Part shown: in pieces, positions 33,796 to 43,321 of the stretch
Position numbering within the stretch: position 1 is the first letter of the stretch
How the letters are laid out: every line of letters begins with the position of its first letter
Program-made: the position numbers and the translations under genes
Notes under the pieces: model-generated
The model's database searches: none
Seen by the model: the letters and a program-made list of their open reading frames with translations, nothing else
What the model was told of the DNA's origin: nothing
Origin: Candidatus Hodarchaeota archaeon
GTDB lineage: Archaea > Asgardarchaeota > Heimdallarchaeia > Hodarchaeales > Hodarchaeaceae
Assembly (NCBI GenBank): GCA_016839785.1
Contig: JAEOTQ010000088.1
Span: forward strand, 1 to 52,707
Direction of reading: 5' to 3'
DNA length: 52,707 nucleotides

Positions 33796-35982
33796 ATGAG
33801 TTTAGACGCCGAAAAAACAGAAAATTCAACAGATATAGATGAACTAGATCAGCCTCAAACTGGATTAACAAAAAGATCGTTATCTATTGGTTTAGTGGTC
33901 TTATTATTATGGGGATTAATGAGTATTTTTGCTGGAAACTTTGGAGAGGCTCCAGCAATTTTCATAGAGGAAATGAGTATTCTCTTCCCCTTCTTCCTGT
34001 TAGTCTTTGGTCTTCAAGCTCTCGAAAGAGTACGAATAAGAGGTTTAAAACTAACCCGTCAGGAGTTAACCTTTATATGGGGTTTATTGGTGGTTGGTAT
34101 CCCCATAACTAATTCTGGGTTTCTTGCTGGAAGATTATTATTAAATGCAATGTACCCCCTTAGGGGTGAGTCTCCACCACCCTCAAATTTTGCACCTTTC
34201 TTCTGGGGCCCGTCTTCCGATGAGTACTATGCCTCATTTGATGGAGGTGTTTTACCTAACCTTGGGGAGTGGTTAATTCCAATTATATTTTGGGCAATAA
34301 CATCTATTGCTTGGGCTTTTATGTGTTTATTTTTAATCCAGATATTCAGAAAACCTTGGATCGACGTTGAACGATTATCTTTTCCACTTGCACAGCCAGT
34401 TCAAGAGCTTTTAGAAGCACCACTTGCTAAACCACATGAAAGAAGAAGGAGGTACACGTGGTTATCCTTTGGAGCATTACTAGGTATAATTTGGTCCTCA
34501 TTTGAGTTTCTGAGAGTCGTTTATCCTGAATGGGGAGATATATTCGAAGATATAGATCTCTTAGGAATTCAACCTGGAAAAGCCTGGGCAGTCCGGATTG
34601 ATTTCGGACAGGTATTCGGTCTTAGCCAATTTTTACCTAATGCTTTTCTTGAGTCACGTCCAGAACCAGTAATGATTGCTGTGTTTCTCTTAGTATCCTT
34701 GAATGTACTACTATCATCATTAATTTTCTTCTTGTTATTCTGGGTGCTTATCCCAATTTTTCAAACAGAAATGGGTTTGATAGCACCTCCTACTGGCCCT
34801 CCCTGGGCATCACCTCCTGATATTGATTTAGGTTTTGCTAAAGGAGGTGGAATGTCTCTCTTCACATTTGGTGAATGGGGAATTCTTTTCGGATGTGCGT
34901 TTTGGGCAATAATTTTACAACGCCGGTACCTTTGGAGAACAATTAAAGCTATTTGGGATCCCAGTGTCATAGACGAAACTAATGAACCTATTCCTTATCG
35001 TGCCGCATGGATTGGATTATTCGTCTGTTCACTGATTTTTACAATGTCTTTAATTCTAAGTGGAGCACCATTGATCGGTGCTATTTACGCTGTAGTATTC
35101 CTCCTAATCGCATATGTGGCTGGAGCGAGGCTTCGAGCGGAAACCGCAGGTATGGGAATAGGGCATCCTGGATACGTTCATCTACATGGTATACATTCTG
35201 TACGAGTTCTCATTGGAGTAGATGGTGACAATAAACCATTAGATCAACCAGGGTTCTATGTAACTGCATTGTGGATACAATTTTTCCAGAGAGATGCAGC
35301 TCCAGCTTCCCCTGCTATCTCAGCATTAGAATCTTATAATATCGCTCGGATCACGAAGACACGAACCAGAGATATTTTTAAAAGTCATTCTATTGCAGTA
35401 GTTGCTATTATTATCTTGTGTTTGACCGTGTGGCCTCTTTTCGCGTATTTCTATGGTCTGAGTAATGAATGGTCAGGAGAAGCGGGTCATAACTTCGATT
35501 ATACCGAAGCAGCATATCAATTAGTAACTGGAGGTTACTGGGATTTCACGAGTTATCGGGTTGATATATGGGGACAAGCAATCTTAGGAATAGTTTTCGC
35601 AATAGGGCTTAACATTATTCGTCTAGGTAGCCCTTGGTTCCCATTAAATCCGATCGCAGCTCCCATTCTTCTTAGCCTACGTGGTGGTTACTGGTGGTTA
35701 CCAATCTTAATAGCCTATATCCTAAAATATGCCGTAGTAAGAATTGGTGGAACAAGAGCTTATACAACAGTTCTTTTACCTGGAGCCGTAGGTTATCTTT
35801 TAGGCACAGCTGGCTTATGGGGTTTCTCACTGGTCTCTATTATGATTCCCGCAATCTTCCCAATGATAATATTTAATTCTGCAGCAGAATTTATCTATTA
35901 TTATGGCGTAGTCCTCCTCATTTGGATCCTTTCTATCGTAGGAATCTTTTATTTCTTCTTAAAAGGATTAATTGGTAGATGA
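33796..35982 (+). CDS. Multi-pass membrane carrier, OPT/DUF6785-like
   Basis: A 728-aa protein with about 14 or more hydrophobic segments. It resembles the uncharacterised DUF6785/DUF6784 membrane proteins: a first helix after TKRSLSIGLVVLLLWG, the LTRQELTFIWGLLVVG helix start, a periplasmic-side loop, a PIIFWAITSIAWAFMC helix, and the hallmark loop WIDVERLSFPLAQPVQELL, which is also reminiscent of oligopeptide transporter (OPT) proteins. The C-terminal third contains GMGIGHPGYVHLHG and a last cluster of helices. It likely transports a small organic substrate. It is the first gene of a three-gene unit (gap to the next gene 21 bases), ended by a related carrier. Confidence 0.7.
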   Translation: MSLDAEKTENSTDIDELDQPQTGLTKRSLSIGLVVLLLWGLMSIFAGNFGEAPAIFIEEMSILFPFFLLVFGLQALERVRIRGLKLTRQELTFIWGLLVVGIPITNSGFLAGRLLLNAMYPLRGESPPPSNFAPFFWGPSSDEYYASFDGGVLPNLGEWLIPIIFWAITSIAWAFMCLFLIQIFRKPWIDVERLSFPLAQPVQELLEAPLAKPHERRRRYTWLSFGALLGIIWSSFEFLRVVYPEWGDIFEDIDLLGIQPGKAWAVRIDFGQVFGLSQFLPNAFLESRPEPVMIAVFLLVSLNVLLSSLIFFLLFWVLIPIFQTEMGLIAPPTGPPWASPPDIDLGFAKGGGMSLFTFGEWGILFGCAFWAIILQRRYLWRTIKAIWDPSVIDETNEPIPYRAAWIGLFVCSLIFTMSLILSGAPLIGAIYAVVFLLIAYVAGARLRAETAGMGIGHPGYVHLHGIHSVRVLIGVDGDNKPLDQPGFYVTALWIQFFQRDAAPASPAISALESYNIARITKTRTRDIFKSHSIAVVAIIILCLTVWPLFAYFYGLSNEWSGEAGHNFDYTEAAYQLVTGGYWDFTSYRVDIWGQAILGIVFAIGLNIIRLGSPWFPLNPIAAPILLSLRGGYWWLPILIAYILKYAVVRIGGTRAYTTVLLPGAVGYLLGTAGLWGFSLVSIMIPAIFPMIIFNSAAEFIYYYGVVLLIWILSIVGIFYFFLKGLIGR

Positions 35983-36003
35983 TAATGGATCCCGATTTGA
36001 AGG

Positions 36004-39000
36004 ATGGCCCAGTTATGTAATCAAAATAGGAGAATAATGATCTTGAGATTCACCAGAACCTTATTCTTCTTTTTTTTCCTATTCTCCTTTGTGGTAAGTA
36101 TTCAAATTTTTTTTGAGGAAGTTCTCATTCAGGAAGATGGAGAAGAAAGAATAGTTAATCTAACAGAACCAGAAGCATTTAACTCGATATCAAAGACAAT
36201 CGATTTTCCAGGATTTCAAGGACTAAGTGAGCAGATAAATCAAACCTATTTTGCTAATATCCAAAGTCATATCACAAATTTTTCCACGTTTGATCAAAGT
36301 AGGTTTACCGGATATCCTGGTTATGAGTCTGCAGCCGCTTATATCCGAGATTTTTTTATGAGTCAAGGGTTAGAGAATGCATCTTTCCTTACTTACCCTC
36401 TTTTAGTTCCACTTGATAAAGGAACTATGATTGAAGTGAATGGAGAAAATTATACAGCCCACACCCTCATGCCTAATTCACTCAATCCTGGAAAAACTGC
36501 TTCAGATGGTGTAACTGGCAATCTGATTTATGGAGGTAAAGGTACTTATTCCGAATTAGATGGTAAAAAGATAGAAGATGCAATTGTTGTGCTAGAATTT
36601 AATTCTTTGGACAATTGGATTAATGTAGCTAGTTTAGGAGCTAGTGGAGTTATTTTTCTACCCACTGACGAAACAAATCGCTTTGAGGCTGAAGAAAAGG
36701 TGTTGGATATCCCTCTTCACTTCCCAAGGCTCTATATTGAAAATCAAACAACTGCTACAGCAATTAAAAATTTATCAATGCAAGGAGATCAACAAATCAC
36801 AATTTTTTCTGATATGGAATGGACATCAATAGCTGCAAAGAATGTCATGGGATTATTACCAGGGATAAGTGAGGATATCATAATTATTTCTGCTTATTTC
36901 GACTCAGCATCAATCGTTCCAGCTATAGCTCCAGGTGCTGATGAAGCCTGTAGTATTGCATCAATGTTAGAGTTTATTCGAATTATCAAGGATAATAGTA
37001 TTGTACCTGAGAAAACCATCATGTTTTTAGCTCTTTCAGGACATAATCAGCAAGCTGCTGGAGCAAGAAATTTCGTGGATCAGTATTATAGCTCCTTAAA
37101 TGTAAATAAAGGGATCAAACTATTTCTTTCTTTCGATCTTTCGTCCACTAATAATAAGATCGCTATCAATCCCTATGGTTATTTGTACAAATTCCAACTT
37201 CAATATACAACTGGAAATCGACTTATTACAAAATTAAAAGATATTGCTCAAGATTTCTTCCTTAGTTACACAGATGCAATTATGAGTGAATCGGACTATT
37301 CTTTTAATGTAAAATCATATGTCACAAATCAACAATTTAAAGATATTGCTCCTATAACATTTGTCGGTGATCATGAACCTTTTATTGCATCAAATGTATT
37401 AGGATTATCTTTATTTACATCCGAATCCCATCGTTTGAATTTTAACACTCCCACTGATTTGTACACACACATTTCGACGCGAGAATTTGATTTTCTAAAA
37501 AATCAAGTTGTCTATAGCCTTTGTGCTCTCGCGCAACTTATAGTTGATGTAGATCTTAACCCAGTTTTATCAAATCTGGAAAACAAACAGTTCCAATTAA
37601 AAGTCGCCACAAATGCGCATGTTGGTTACGGATACATTGAAGGATTTGTAAAACAATATGATGAGACAAATGCATGGTTAATTGATGTTCCAAACGCGCT
37701 CGTTAGAGTTAGGGCTTATAGCAATCGTGATAGCAGTTTTGGAGAATATTCTTTCATTACACGAGCAGATGAAACTGGATATTACCAAATCCAAGGAGTC
37801 TCCTCCTCACAACCAGATTATCCTTTAGTATTTATTGTAGATGCATATTTGTTTGATTCTGAAGGGAACCTAATAAAAGCCATTGATCTTGGAACGAGAG
37901 GACAGTATTTCAAAAATTCTAACTCTTTAACAAAACGAAGAACCACTGTAAATCCTACTGTATTTGATTGTGGTACACTTAGTATTTTTGGTATTTATCA
38001 TCCCTTTACACAAGTTAGTGCTGCTCAAAATCTTGATTATACCGTAATAGATCCCCAAACTCGAAATCTATTTTTCTCTTATGGATATACTGGATTAAAA
38101 ACAGTGAGTTTAGTGTTCGTACAGCCAGATGTTCCTTCAATTGCAGTAGGAAAATATAACGATGGTATACTTGGTGTCTACGCAACAAATTCTGATAATC
38201 AAACTTTACGTGGAAAAGGCTTCACTCTAGGGCATGGAGAGTTTGAAAATCTTGGTTACTCCTCATTTATCACTGCTAGAGATCTCCTCTCAGCTACTCA
38301 GACATATATATCCTTGTATAGCCTTTATAATATCTATGATGCATTAGTCGAGAGCACTTATCACACAGCCTCAGAGTTATTAAATACTGCAACTGCTTTG
38401 AAAAACGACTATCAATATTCACAGTCAATTGCAACAATAATAGAATCACATACTTGGGCGTATGACTCTTTTAGACAAGCAAGAAAAGTTATACAAGATG
38501 GAACTACCACATCCATATTCTTTGCGATTCTCCTAATTCCATTTGCTTTTGCTTTATCCGCATTATTATTTGATTTTGACAGCGGGATTAAGCGAATCTT
38601 AGCTACAAGTACAATATATGCGGCCGTATTTGGATTCTTTTATTTGATCCATCCTGGGATGCACCTTTCAAGAAATATTGCAATGATAATTATAGGAGTA
38701 GTTGCAACAATATTCGTATTTCCCGCCTTATTCATGATATATCAAGAGGGATATGACTTTCTCAAGAGTTTACGTCTCAAACAGCTTGGTTCACATTTTG
38801 CTGACACTTCAAGAACTTCAACTTTGTTAATTGCTATGAGTACTGGAATCTCAAGAATGAAGAAACGAAAAGGTCGAACAGTCATTGCACTATCAGGGAT
38901 TGTACTCATTACGTTTTCCTTAACTCTTTTCACATCCGCAACAACTCAGATTACTACGTATTCTAAAGGAGAGAACCAAGATATCGCTTATGAAGGCCTT

Positions 39001-40542
39001 TACATCAGAACAAAGGATTGGGAATTTTCGCTTCCTGAAGAAATAATTGAGAATTTAAGAGTCACATACGGAGATCAGATACAAATCGCATCTAGGTGGT
39101 GGCTCTATCCACCATCAGATACTTCGGAATTCCCTAACGGTTACGTAAAAGTAGAAACTCCAGATGGGAATGAAAAATGGGAAGGGGACGCTATATTAGG
39201 TATGACGGCTGAGGAACAAAATTTTCATTCTCTCGAGACAATATTAGTAGCTGGCCGATGGTTTACCAGCTCTAATAGTTCGGAGTGTGTACTGGTTGAT
39301 GTCATCAGCAATAAATTAGGTGTAGCAGTTAATGAAACTGTTATTTGGGCTGGCCAAGAATTTATAGTTGTAGGTATAATTAGTTCTCAAGGACTTGACA
39401 GAATTAAAGATTACGACACAGAAAAAATTACACCAAAAAATAATCATGCACCAGCTCCAAATGTTCATATACAAGCAGATGAAACTTTTATATTACCAGC
39501 CTACACAGTAAAGTCTTTTGGAGGAACTATCTCCTCTATTTCAATTACAGCAAAGAATAAAACGTTACAAGAGCTCTCTTTATATGAAGAGATTGCAGGA
39601 AAAATTTCCTCAACCTACGGAAGAAACTTACTAGTTAGAGTCGGAATTAATGATGAAGTAACGATTTACAAAAGACAACTCCAAAGCCTCGGAGAGGGGT
39701 TAGGAGACCTTGGAATTCCACTGTTAATAGCAGTATTATTGATGATAAATACTTCAGTTAGTACTGTGTACGAATCAAGAAAGGAAATAAATACATTTAC
39801 TTCATTAGGATTGGCACCAGTTCATATTGCTGGATTATTCTTAGCAGAATTTCTTGTTTATGCTGTTATTGGATCTGTAATTGGGTACCTTATGGGTATT
39901 ACTTCAGCTGTAATATTGTCGGCGTTGGGTATATTTCCCGAGTCACTAGCAATTAATTATTCGTCAGGATCAATAGTCTCTGCATTAGGTTTGGGTATCG
40001 GGGGAATTCTCCTTAGTACAATATACCCGCTAAGAATATCAGCGAAGATGTCGGTTCCTTCCGTTCGACGAACATGGGAGCTAAAAACAACTTATGAAGA
40101 GGATGGTAAGACTTGGACTATTCCTCTACCCTTCGTTGCTGCAACCGAACAGGAAGCAGAGGGGATTATTGAGTTTTTAAGAGAATATTTTGTAATTTAT
40201 GAGTCAGAAAGTGTAGGAGGGGCATTTTTCGCGCAAAATATCTCGACAAGTGAAGCTGATAGAGAAAGAAGAGAGAAGCATCTAACTGCCATTGTCAACT
40301 TAGCACCTTTTGATGCAGGATTGAAACAGGAAGTGGATATCTACACTTACCTTGAGGAGATTAAATTTCACTACATATTCGAAATTAATTTAGTTCGCCT
40401 TGAAGGAATTTTATTAGCTTGGGAATCTTCAGTCCGACGATTCGTTGACAGTATTAGAAAGCAATTGTTAATTTGGAGAAGTCTTCCTAAAGAGGAAAAA
40501 GCGCTTAAATCAGAGAAATTCAGAACAAATTTAAAAAAATGA
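36004..40542 (+). CDS. Pseudo-M28 peptidase domain fused to FtsX-type permease
   Basis: A 1512-aa membrane protein. Order: N-terminal signal anchor (about 12-35), an M28-peptidase-like domain with inserted PA-type segment (about 80-510), a carboxypeptidase-regulatory-like beta-sandwich around RVRAYSNRDSSFG (about 555-650), a linker domain, three helices (about 837-925), the first FtsX helix (KGRTVIALSGIVLITFSLTL, near 955), a MacB-like extracytoplasmic domain, three more FtsX helices from about 1237 (ending PLRISAKMSVPSVRR), and a charged cytosolic tail of about 150 residues. The M28 site is degenerate: the HxD motif is AYFDS, the catalytic Glu-Glu is His347-Asn348, and the last His is Asn481, while Asp300 and Asp313 remain. 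It is probably a binding rather than proteolytic domain. The ATG at 36037 is another possible start. Confidence 0.75.
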   Translation: MAQLCNQNRRIMILRFTRTLFFFFFLFSFVVSIQIFFEEVLIQEDGEERIVNLTEPEAFNSISKTIDFPGFQGLSEQINQTYFANIQSHITNFSTFDQSRFTGYPGYESAAAYIRDFFMSQGLENASFLTYPLLVPLDKGTMIEVNGENYTAHTLMPNSLNPGKTASDGVTGNLIYGGKGTYSELDGKKIEDAIVVLEFNSLDNWINVASLGASGVIFLPTDETNRFEAEEKVLDIPLHFPRLYIENQTTATAIKNLSMQGDQQITIFSDMEWTSIAAKNVMGLLPGISEDIIIISAYFDSASIVPAIAPGADEACSIASMLEFIRIIKDNSIVPEKTIMFLALSGHNQQAAGARNFVDQYYSSLNVNKGIKLFLSFDLSSTNNKIAINPYGYLYKFQLQYTTGNRLITKLKDIAQDFFLSYTDAIMSESDYSFNVKSYVTNQQFKDIAPITFVGDHEPFIASNVLGLSLFTSESHRLNFNTPTDLYTHISTREFDFLKNQVVYSLCALAQLIVDVDLNPVLSNLENKQFQLKVATNAHVGYGYIEGFVKQYDETNAWLIDVPNALVRVRAYSNRDSSFGEYSFITRADETGYYQIQGVSSSQPDYPLVFIVDAYLFDSEGNLIKAIDLGTRGQYFKNSNSLTKRRTTVNPTVFDCGTLSIFGIYHPFTQVSAAQNLDYTVIDPQTRNLFFSYGYTGLKTVSLVFVQPDVPSIAVGKYNDGILGVYATNSDNQTLRGKGFTLGHGEFENLGYSSFITARDLLSATQTYISLYSLYNIYDALVESTYHTASELLNTATALKNDYQYSQSIATIIESHTWAYDSFRQARKVIQDGTTTSIFFAILLIPFAFALSALLFDFDSGIKRILATSTIYAAVFGFFYLIHPGMHLSRNIAMIIIGVVATIFVFPALFMIYQEGYDFLKSLRLKQLGSHFADTSRTSTLLIAMSTGISRMKKRKGRTVIALSGIVLITFSLTLFTSATTQITTYSKGENQDIAYEGLYIRTKDWEFSLPEEIIENLRVTYGDQIQIASRWWLYPPSDTSEFPNGYVKVETPDGNEKWEGDAILGMTAEEQNFHSLETILVAGRWFTSSNSSECVLVDVISNKLGVAVNETVIWAGQEFIVVGIISSQGLDRIKDYDTEKITPKNNHAPAPNVHIQADETFILPAYTVKSFGGTISSISITAKNKTLQELSLYEEIAGKISSTYGRNLLVRVGINDEVTIYKRQLQSLGEGLGDLGIPLLIAVLLMINTSVSTVYESRKEINTFTSLGLAPVHIAGLFLAEFLVYAVIGSVIGYLMGITSAVILSALGIFPESLAINYSSGSIVSALGLGIGGILLSTIYPLRISAKMSVPSVRRTWELKTTYEEDGKTWTIPLPFVAATEQEAEGIIEFLREYFVIYESESVGGAFFAQNISTSEADRERREKHLTAIVNLAPFDAGLKQEVDIYTYLEEIKFHYIFEINLVRLEGILLAWESSVRRFVDSIRKQLLIWRSLPKEEKALKSEKFRTNLKK

Positions 40543-40560
40543 TACAGAGGCCAACAAATC

Positions 40561-42462
40561 ATGAGTGAAAGTCTAGAAAACAATGATAATGTGATTGGAA
40601 CAGAAGAGCACAAAGAGGAATTTCAAAGTGGATTCACATGGCGAGTTGGCCTTGCAATAGTATATTCAGCAGTTATTATTCAACCCGCAGCCATTTATCT
40701 TTATTTTGTTACTAATCAATGGTTTATTGGAGCTGTTTTGAACACAACCATTGTTTTATTTGCAGTATTCGCTAAATTAGCAGACAATCCCCTTACTAAA
40801 CAAGAAGTCTTCATGCTGATCAATGTCACGAGTACAGCTCTTGGCATGGAAATGATTGTTGCCTTGGTTTTTAATTATTATTTAAGACATCACCCCATCA
40901 TAAGTTCACAACTTGTAAACGGGGTACCCCTCTCTGCATTGATTCCTGATTGGTTTGCCCCAGCATATTTTGGTCCTATAGAGACTTTACTAAATCCAGT
41001 GTTTATCCTTCCATTAGGGTTACTCATAATTAATGCACTTCTGGCAAAATCAACGGACATTTCTTTGGGTATTGTATTCAACTATTTATACACTAAAGTC
41101 GAGGTATTACCATTCCCAACAGCTGAAGTTGAAGCTGAAAGAGCTAGGGCATTGACATGGGATGATAAGAATAAATTACAGGTTTTTTCAGTTAGTGCGA
41201 TAATAGCAAGTTTTGCAGGATTGATTCTCTACTTTTTTCCCCTAGTTTTTGATATAACATTGATTCCCATCCCTTGGTTTGATTTCACTCCATCTGTTGA
41301 AGGATTTTTTAATGGTGCAACATTTGGAATTGCTACTGATATAATTTTCTTTGTAACTGGATTTATACTTCCTATGAGCGTTGTTGCTAGTATTTTAATC
41401 GGATCTCTCTTCGTAAACTTTCTTGTCAATCCATTACTCGTTGCAAATAATATTGATATAGGCTGGGAAAAAGGAATGTCCCTTGTAGACACCTTCAATA
41501 ATTCTCAGCTAAACTTCTGGTTACCCTGGACAATTGGTCTACTTCTAAGCTCTGCATTAATCCCCATTTTACGAAATCCAAAAATCTTTATTACAACTAT
41601 AAGAGACTTGAGAAAGCTATCCCAAGGAAAAGGAGAAGAAATGGACGGTGGTACTCCCAAATTAAGCCTATTGTTTGGATTTTTTGTATTGGGAACTTTA
41701 GGTTCTGTTGCAGTCGCTTGGTTAATCATTCCTGACCTTTCACAGCAAATGATTGTCATACTTATCATATTAACATTAGGTTGGAGTTTTTTGTCTTCTC
41801 TAACAATGGCATACGCTTTTGGAATAACAGCTAATCTTCCAGTTATACCTTACGTTAAAGAATCAGCTTTTGTTGCAGCTAATGCACCTGTCGGTGGTAA
41901 AATATGGTTCATGCCATTAGTGATTTCACAAGGAGGAGCAGGATGGGTAGCTACATTCAAAACAGCAGACTTAACGTATACGAAGAGAGGGAGCTTAATA
42001 AAAGCACACTTCTTAGCTTCGTTTGTAGCTTGGATAGCAGGTGTCTTTTGGGTTTCAGCCCTTCTCTCGATTGCCCAAGTACCCTCTGTAATTTTCCCAG
42101 TTCCATTTTGGCCTCTAGAGGTCGGGAAAATTGCTACTTTTGTAACAAATCCAACAGCAATAATTGATCCTATTATCATCGGAATTGCCTTTATTGCCAC
42201 TTTATTCCTATATATTCTAGAATGGGGTACTCCGATTCCAATATCAGTAATTTCTTTCTCCGTGGGAACAATAACGGTTATTCCTTATGCGCTTACTACA
42301 TTTTTAGGTGCACTTTTTGCTCAATTATTGAAGTCACGAATGGATAACTGGAATACAAATCGAGCAGTTATACTAGCTGGTACAGGTGCAGGAGTCGGGA
42401 TTGTAATCGCTCTGGCTACATTCTTGTCTTTAATTAAAAACACAATTGCTTTACCATTATAG
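40561..42462 (+). CDS. Multi-pass membrane carrier, second OPT/DUF6785-like protein
   Basis: A 633-aa protein with about 14 hydrophobic helices. It shares the layout of the carrier at 33796: a LTKQEVFMLINVTST helix start (LTRQE in the other), IPDWFAPAYF, a central KVEVLPFPTAEVEAERARAL loop that corresponds to the ERLSFPLAQPV loop and to the PFP signature of OPT transporters, and a C-terminal helical bundle. The two proteins are distant, not duplicates. The gap from the permease fusion is 18 bases, so the three genes are very likely one transcription unit. Substrate unknown; the shared family suggests transport of peptides, siderophore-like compounds or oligosaccharides. Confidence 0.65.
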   Translation: MSESLENNDNVIGTEEHKEEFQSGFTWRVGLAIVYSAVIIQPAAIYLYFVTNQWFIGAVLNTTIVLFAVFAKLADNPLTKQEVFMLINVTSTALGMEMIVALVFNYYLRHHPIISSQLVNGVPLSALIPDWFAPAYFGPIETLLNPVFILPLGLLIINALLAKSTDISLGIVFNYLYTKVEVLPFPTAEVEAERARALTWDDKNKLQVFSVSAIIASFAGLILYFFPLVFDITLIPIPWFDFTPSVEGFFNGATFGIATDIIFFVTGFILPMSVVASILIGSLFVNFLVNPLLVANNIDIGWEKGMSLVDTFNNSQLNFWLPWTIGLLLSSALIPILRNPKIFITTIRDLRKLSQGKGEEMDGGTPKLSLLFGFFVLGTLGSVAVAWLIIPDLSQQMIVILIILTLGWSFLSSLTMAYAFGITANLPVIPYVKESAFVAANAPVGGKIWFMPLVISQGGAGWVATFKTADLTYTKRGSLIKAHFLASFVAWIAGVFWVSALLSIAQVPSVIFPVPFWPLEVGKIATFVTNPTAIIDPIIIGIAFIATLFLYILEWGTPIPISVISFSVGTITVIPYALTTFLGALFAQLLKSRMDNWNTNRAVILAGTGAGVGIVIALATFLSLIKNTIALPL

Positions 42463-42469
42463 AGTAATA

Positions 42470-43150
42470 TTATAACCTGGTTTGAGTTTCTTGGGTAATT
42501 CTTTGTACTCTAATTGCGATTTCCTCTAAAAGTTCAATAATGAGATCAATTGTCTGAAAATATCTCTTTTTGGACAATATCATATCTACAAATTTTTCAA
42601 TACTTATATTCCATATAAGTTCCGTGGGAGATTCGTAGGTTTTTCTGTACTCACGACAGTATTCATCCAGATCCTTAGTTATGATAGGTTGGGAGAAAAG
42701 TCGGATTGATACTTGATCTGGAACAATTTTGTGAATGTGCTCCAAAACGGAAGTATCTTGATTTAGGGATTCAACTAACGAAGTGTTTATGTATAAACCA
42801 GGGATTTCCCTCTGTAGATGTTCTAGAAAGGATGAGGATCGAAAAACGTATTTTTTCTTCAGATATCCTTTTCGCTCTATCTCACACTCATATCCCTTTA
42901 GCCTTTGAAAAAGGAGAGAGTCATCAAAGGAGAAGTTTTCCTTATTAATTACTATAACCGAGGCTGTAAATTCCCAAGATTTATCAGAAGAGTACGAGAG
43001 TCGTTTGGATCTGACAAGTATTGAATTAAAATGATAGTTTATTTTGGGAACTAACACACTTGCACCTAGATCGGATATTTGCCAGTCTCCGTACTTGGAC
43101 ATGTATTTAGCAAAGGGAGCCAATAAACCATCAGTGTAGGATTCAACCAT
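42470..43150 (-). CDS. Uncharacterised soluble protein
   Basis: A 226-aa protein I do not recognise. It appears to be an alpha/beta domain (about residues 20-150, with alternating hydrophobic strands such as WEFTASVIVINKE and QVSIRLFSQPIIT) and a C-terminal helical bundle (FVDMILSKKRYFQTIDLIIE, ending in a basic/polar tail). No signal peptide, membrane helix or metal motif. It is convergent with the second carrier gene (7 bases apart) and divergent from the secreted protein at 43322. Confidence 0.55.
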   Translation of the reverse strand: MVESYTDGLLAPFAKYMSKYGDWQISDLGASVLVPKINYHFNSILVRSKRLSYSSDKSWEFTASVIVINKENFSFDDSLLFQRLKGYECEIERKGYLKKKYVFRSSSFLEHLQREIPGLYINTSLVESLNQDTSVLEHIHKIVPDQVSIRLFSQPIITKDLDEYCREYRKTYESPTELIWNISIEKFVDMILSKKRYFQTIDLIIELLEEIAIRVQRITQETQTRL

Positions 43151-43321
43151 AAGTACTCATCAGGAATAATTATAATTTAACTGACTTATAATAGACTTTA
43201 AAATTCATTCGTTCCCCTTTAGACTAATTACTTTAAACGAGAAATAATCTTTTAAACCGCTGTTATTTTTTAATTTGATCAATAAAACAAAATACATCGT
43301 TGTTTCCCCTTGGTGGTTAGT

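Noticed and set aside
36300..37500. Active M28 aminopeptidase
   Set aside because: The fold elements are there, but the first His, both Glu residues and the last His of the active site are replaced, so catalysis is unlikely.
41850..42200. 116-codon frame antisense to the second carrier
   Set aside because: Typical antisense of a hydrophobic protein; no independent signal.
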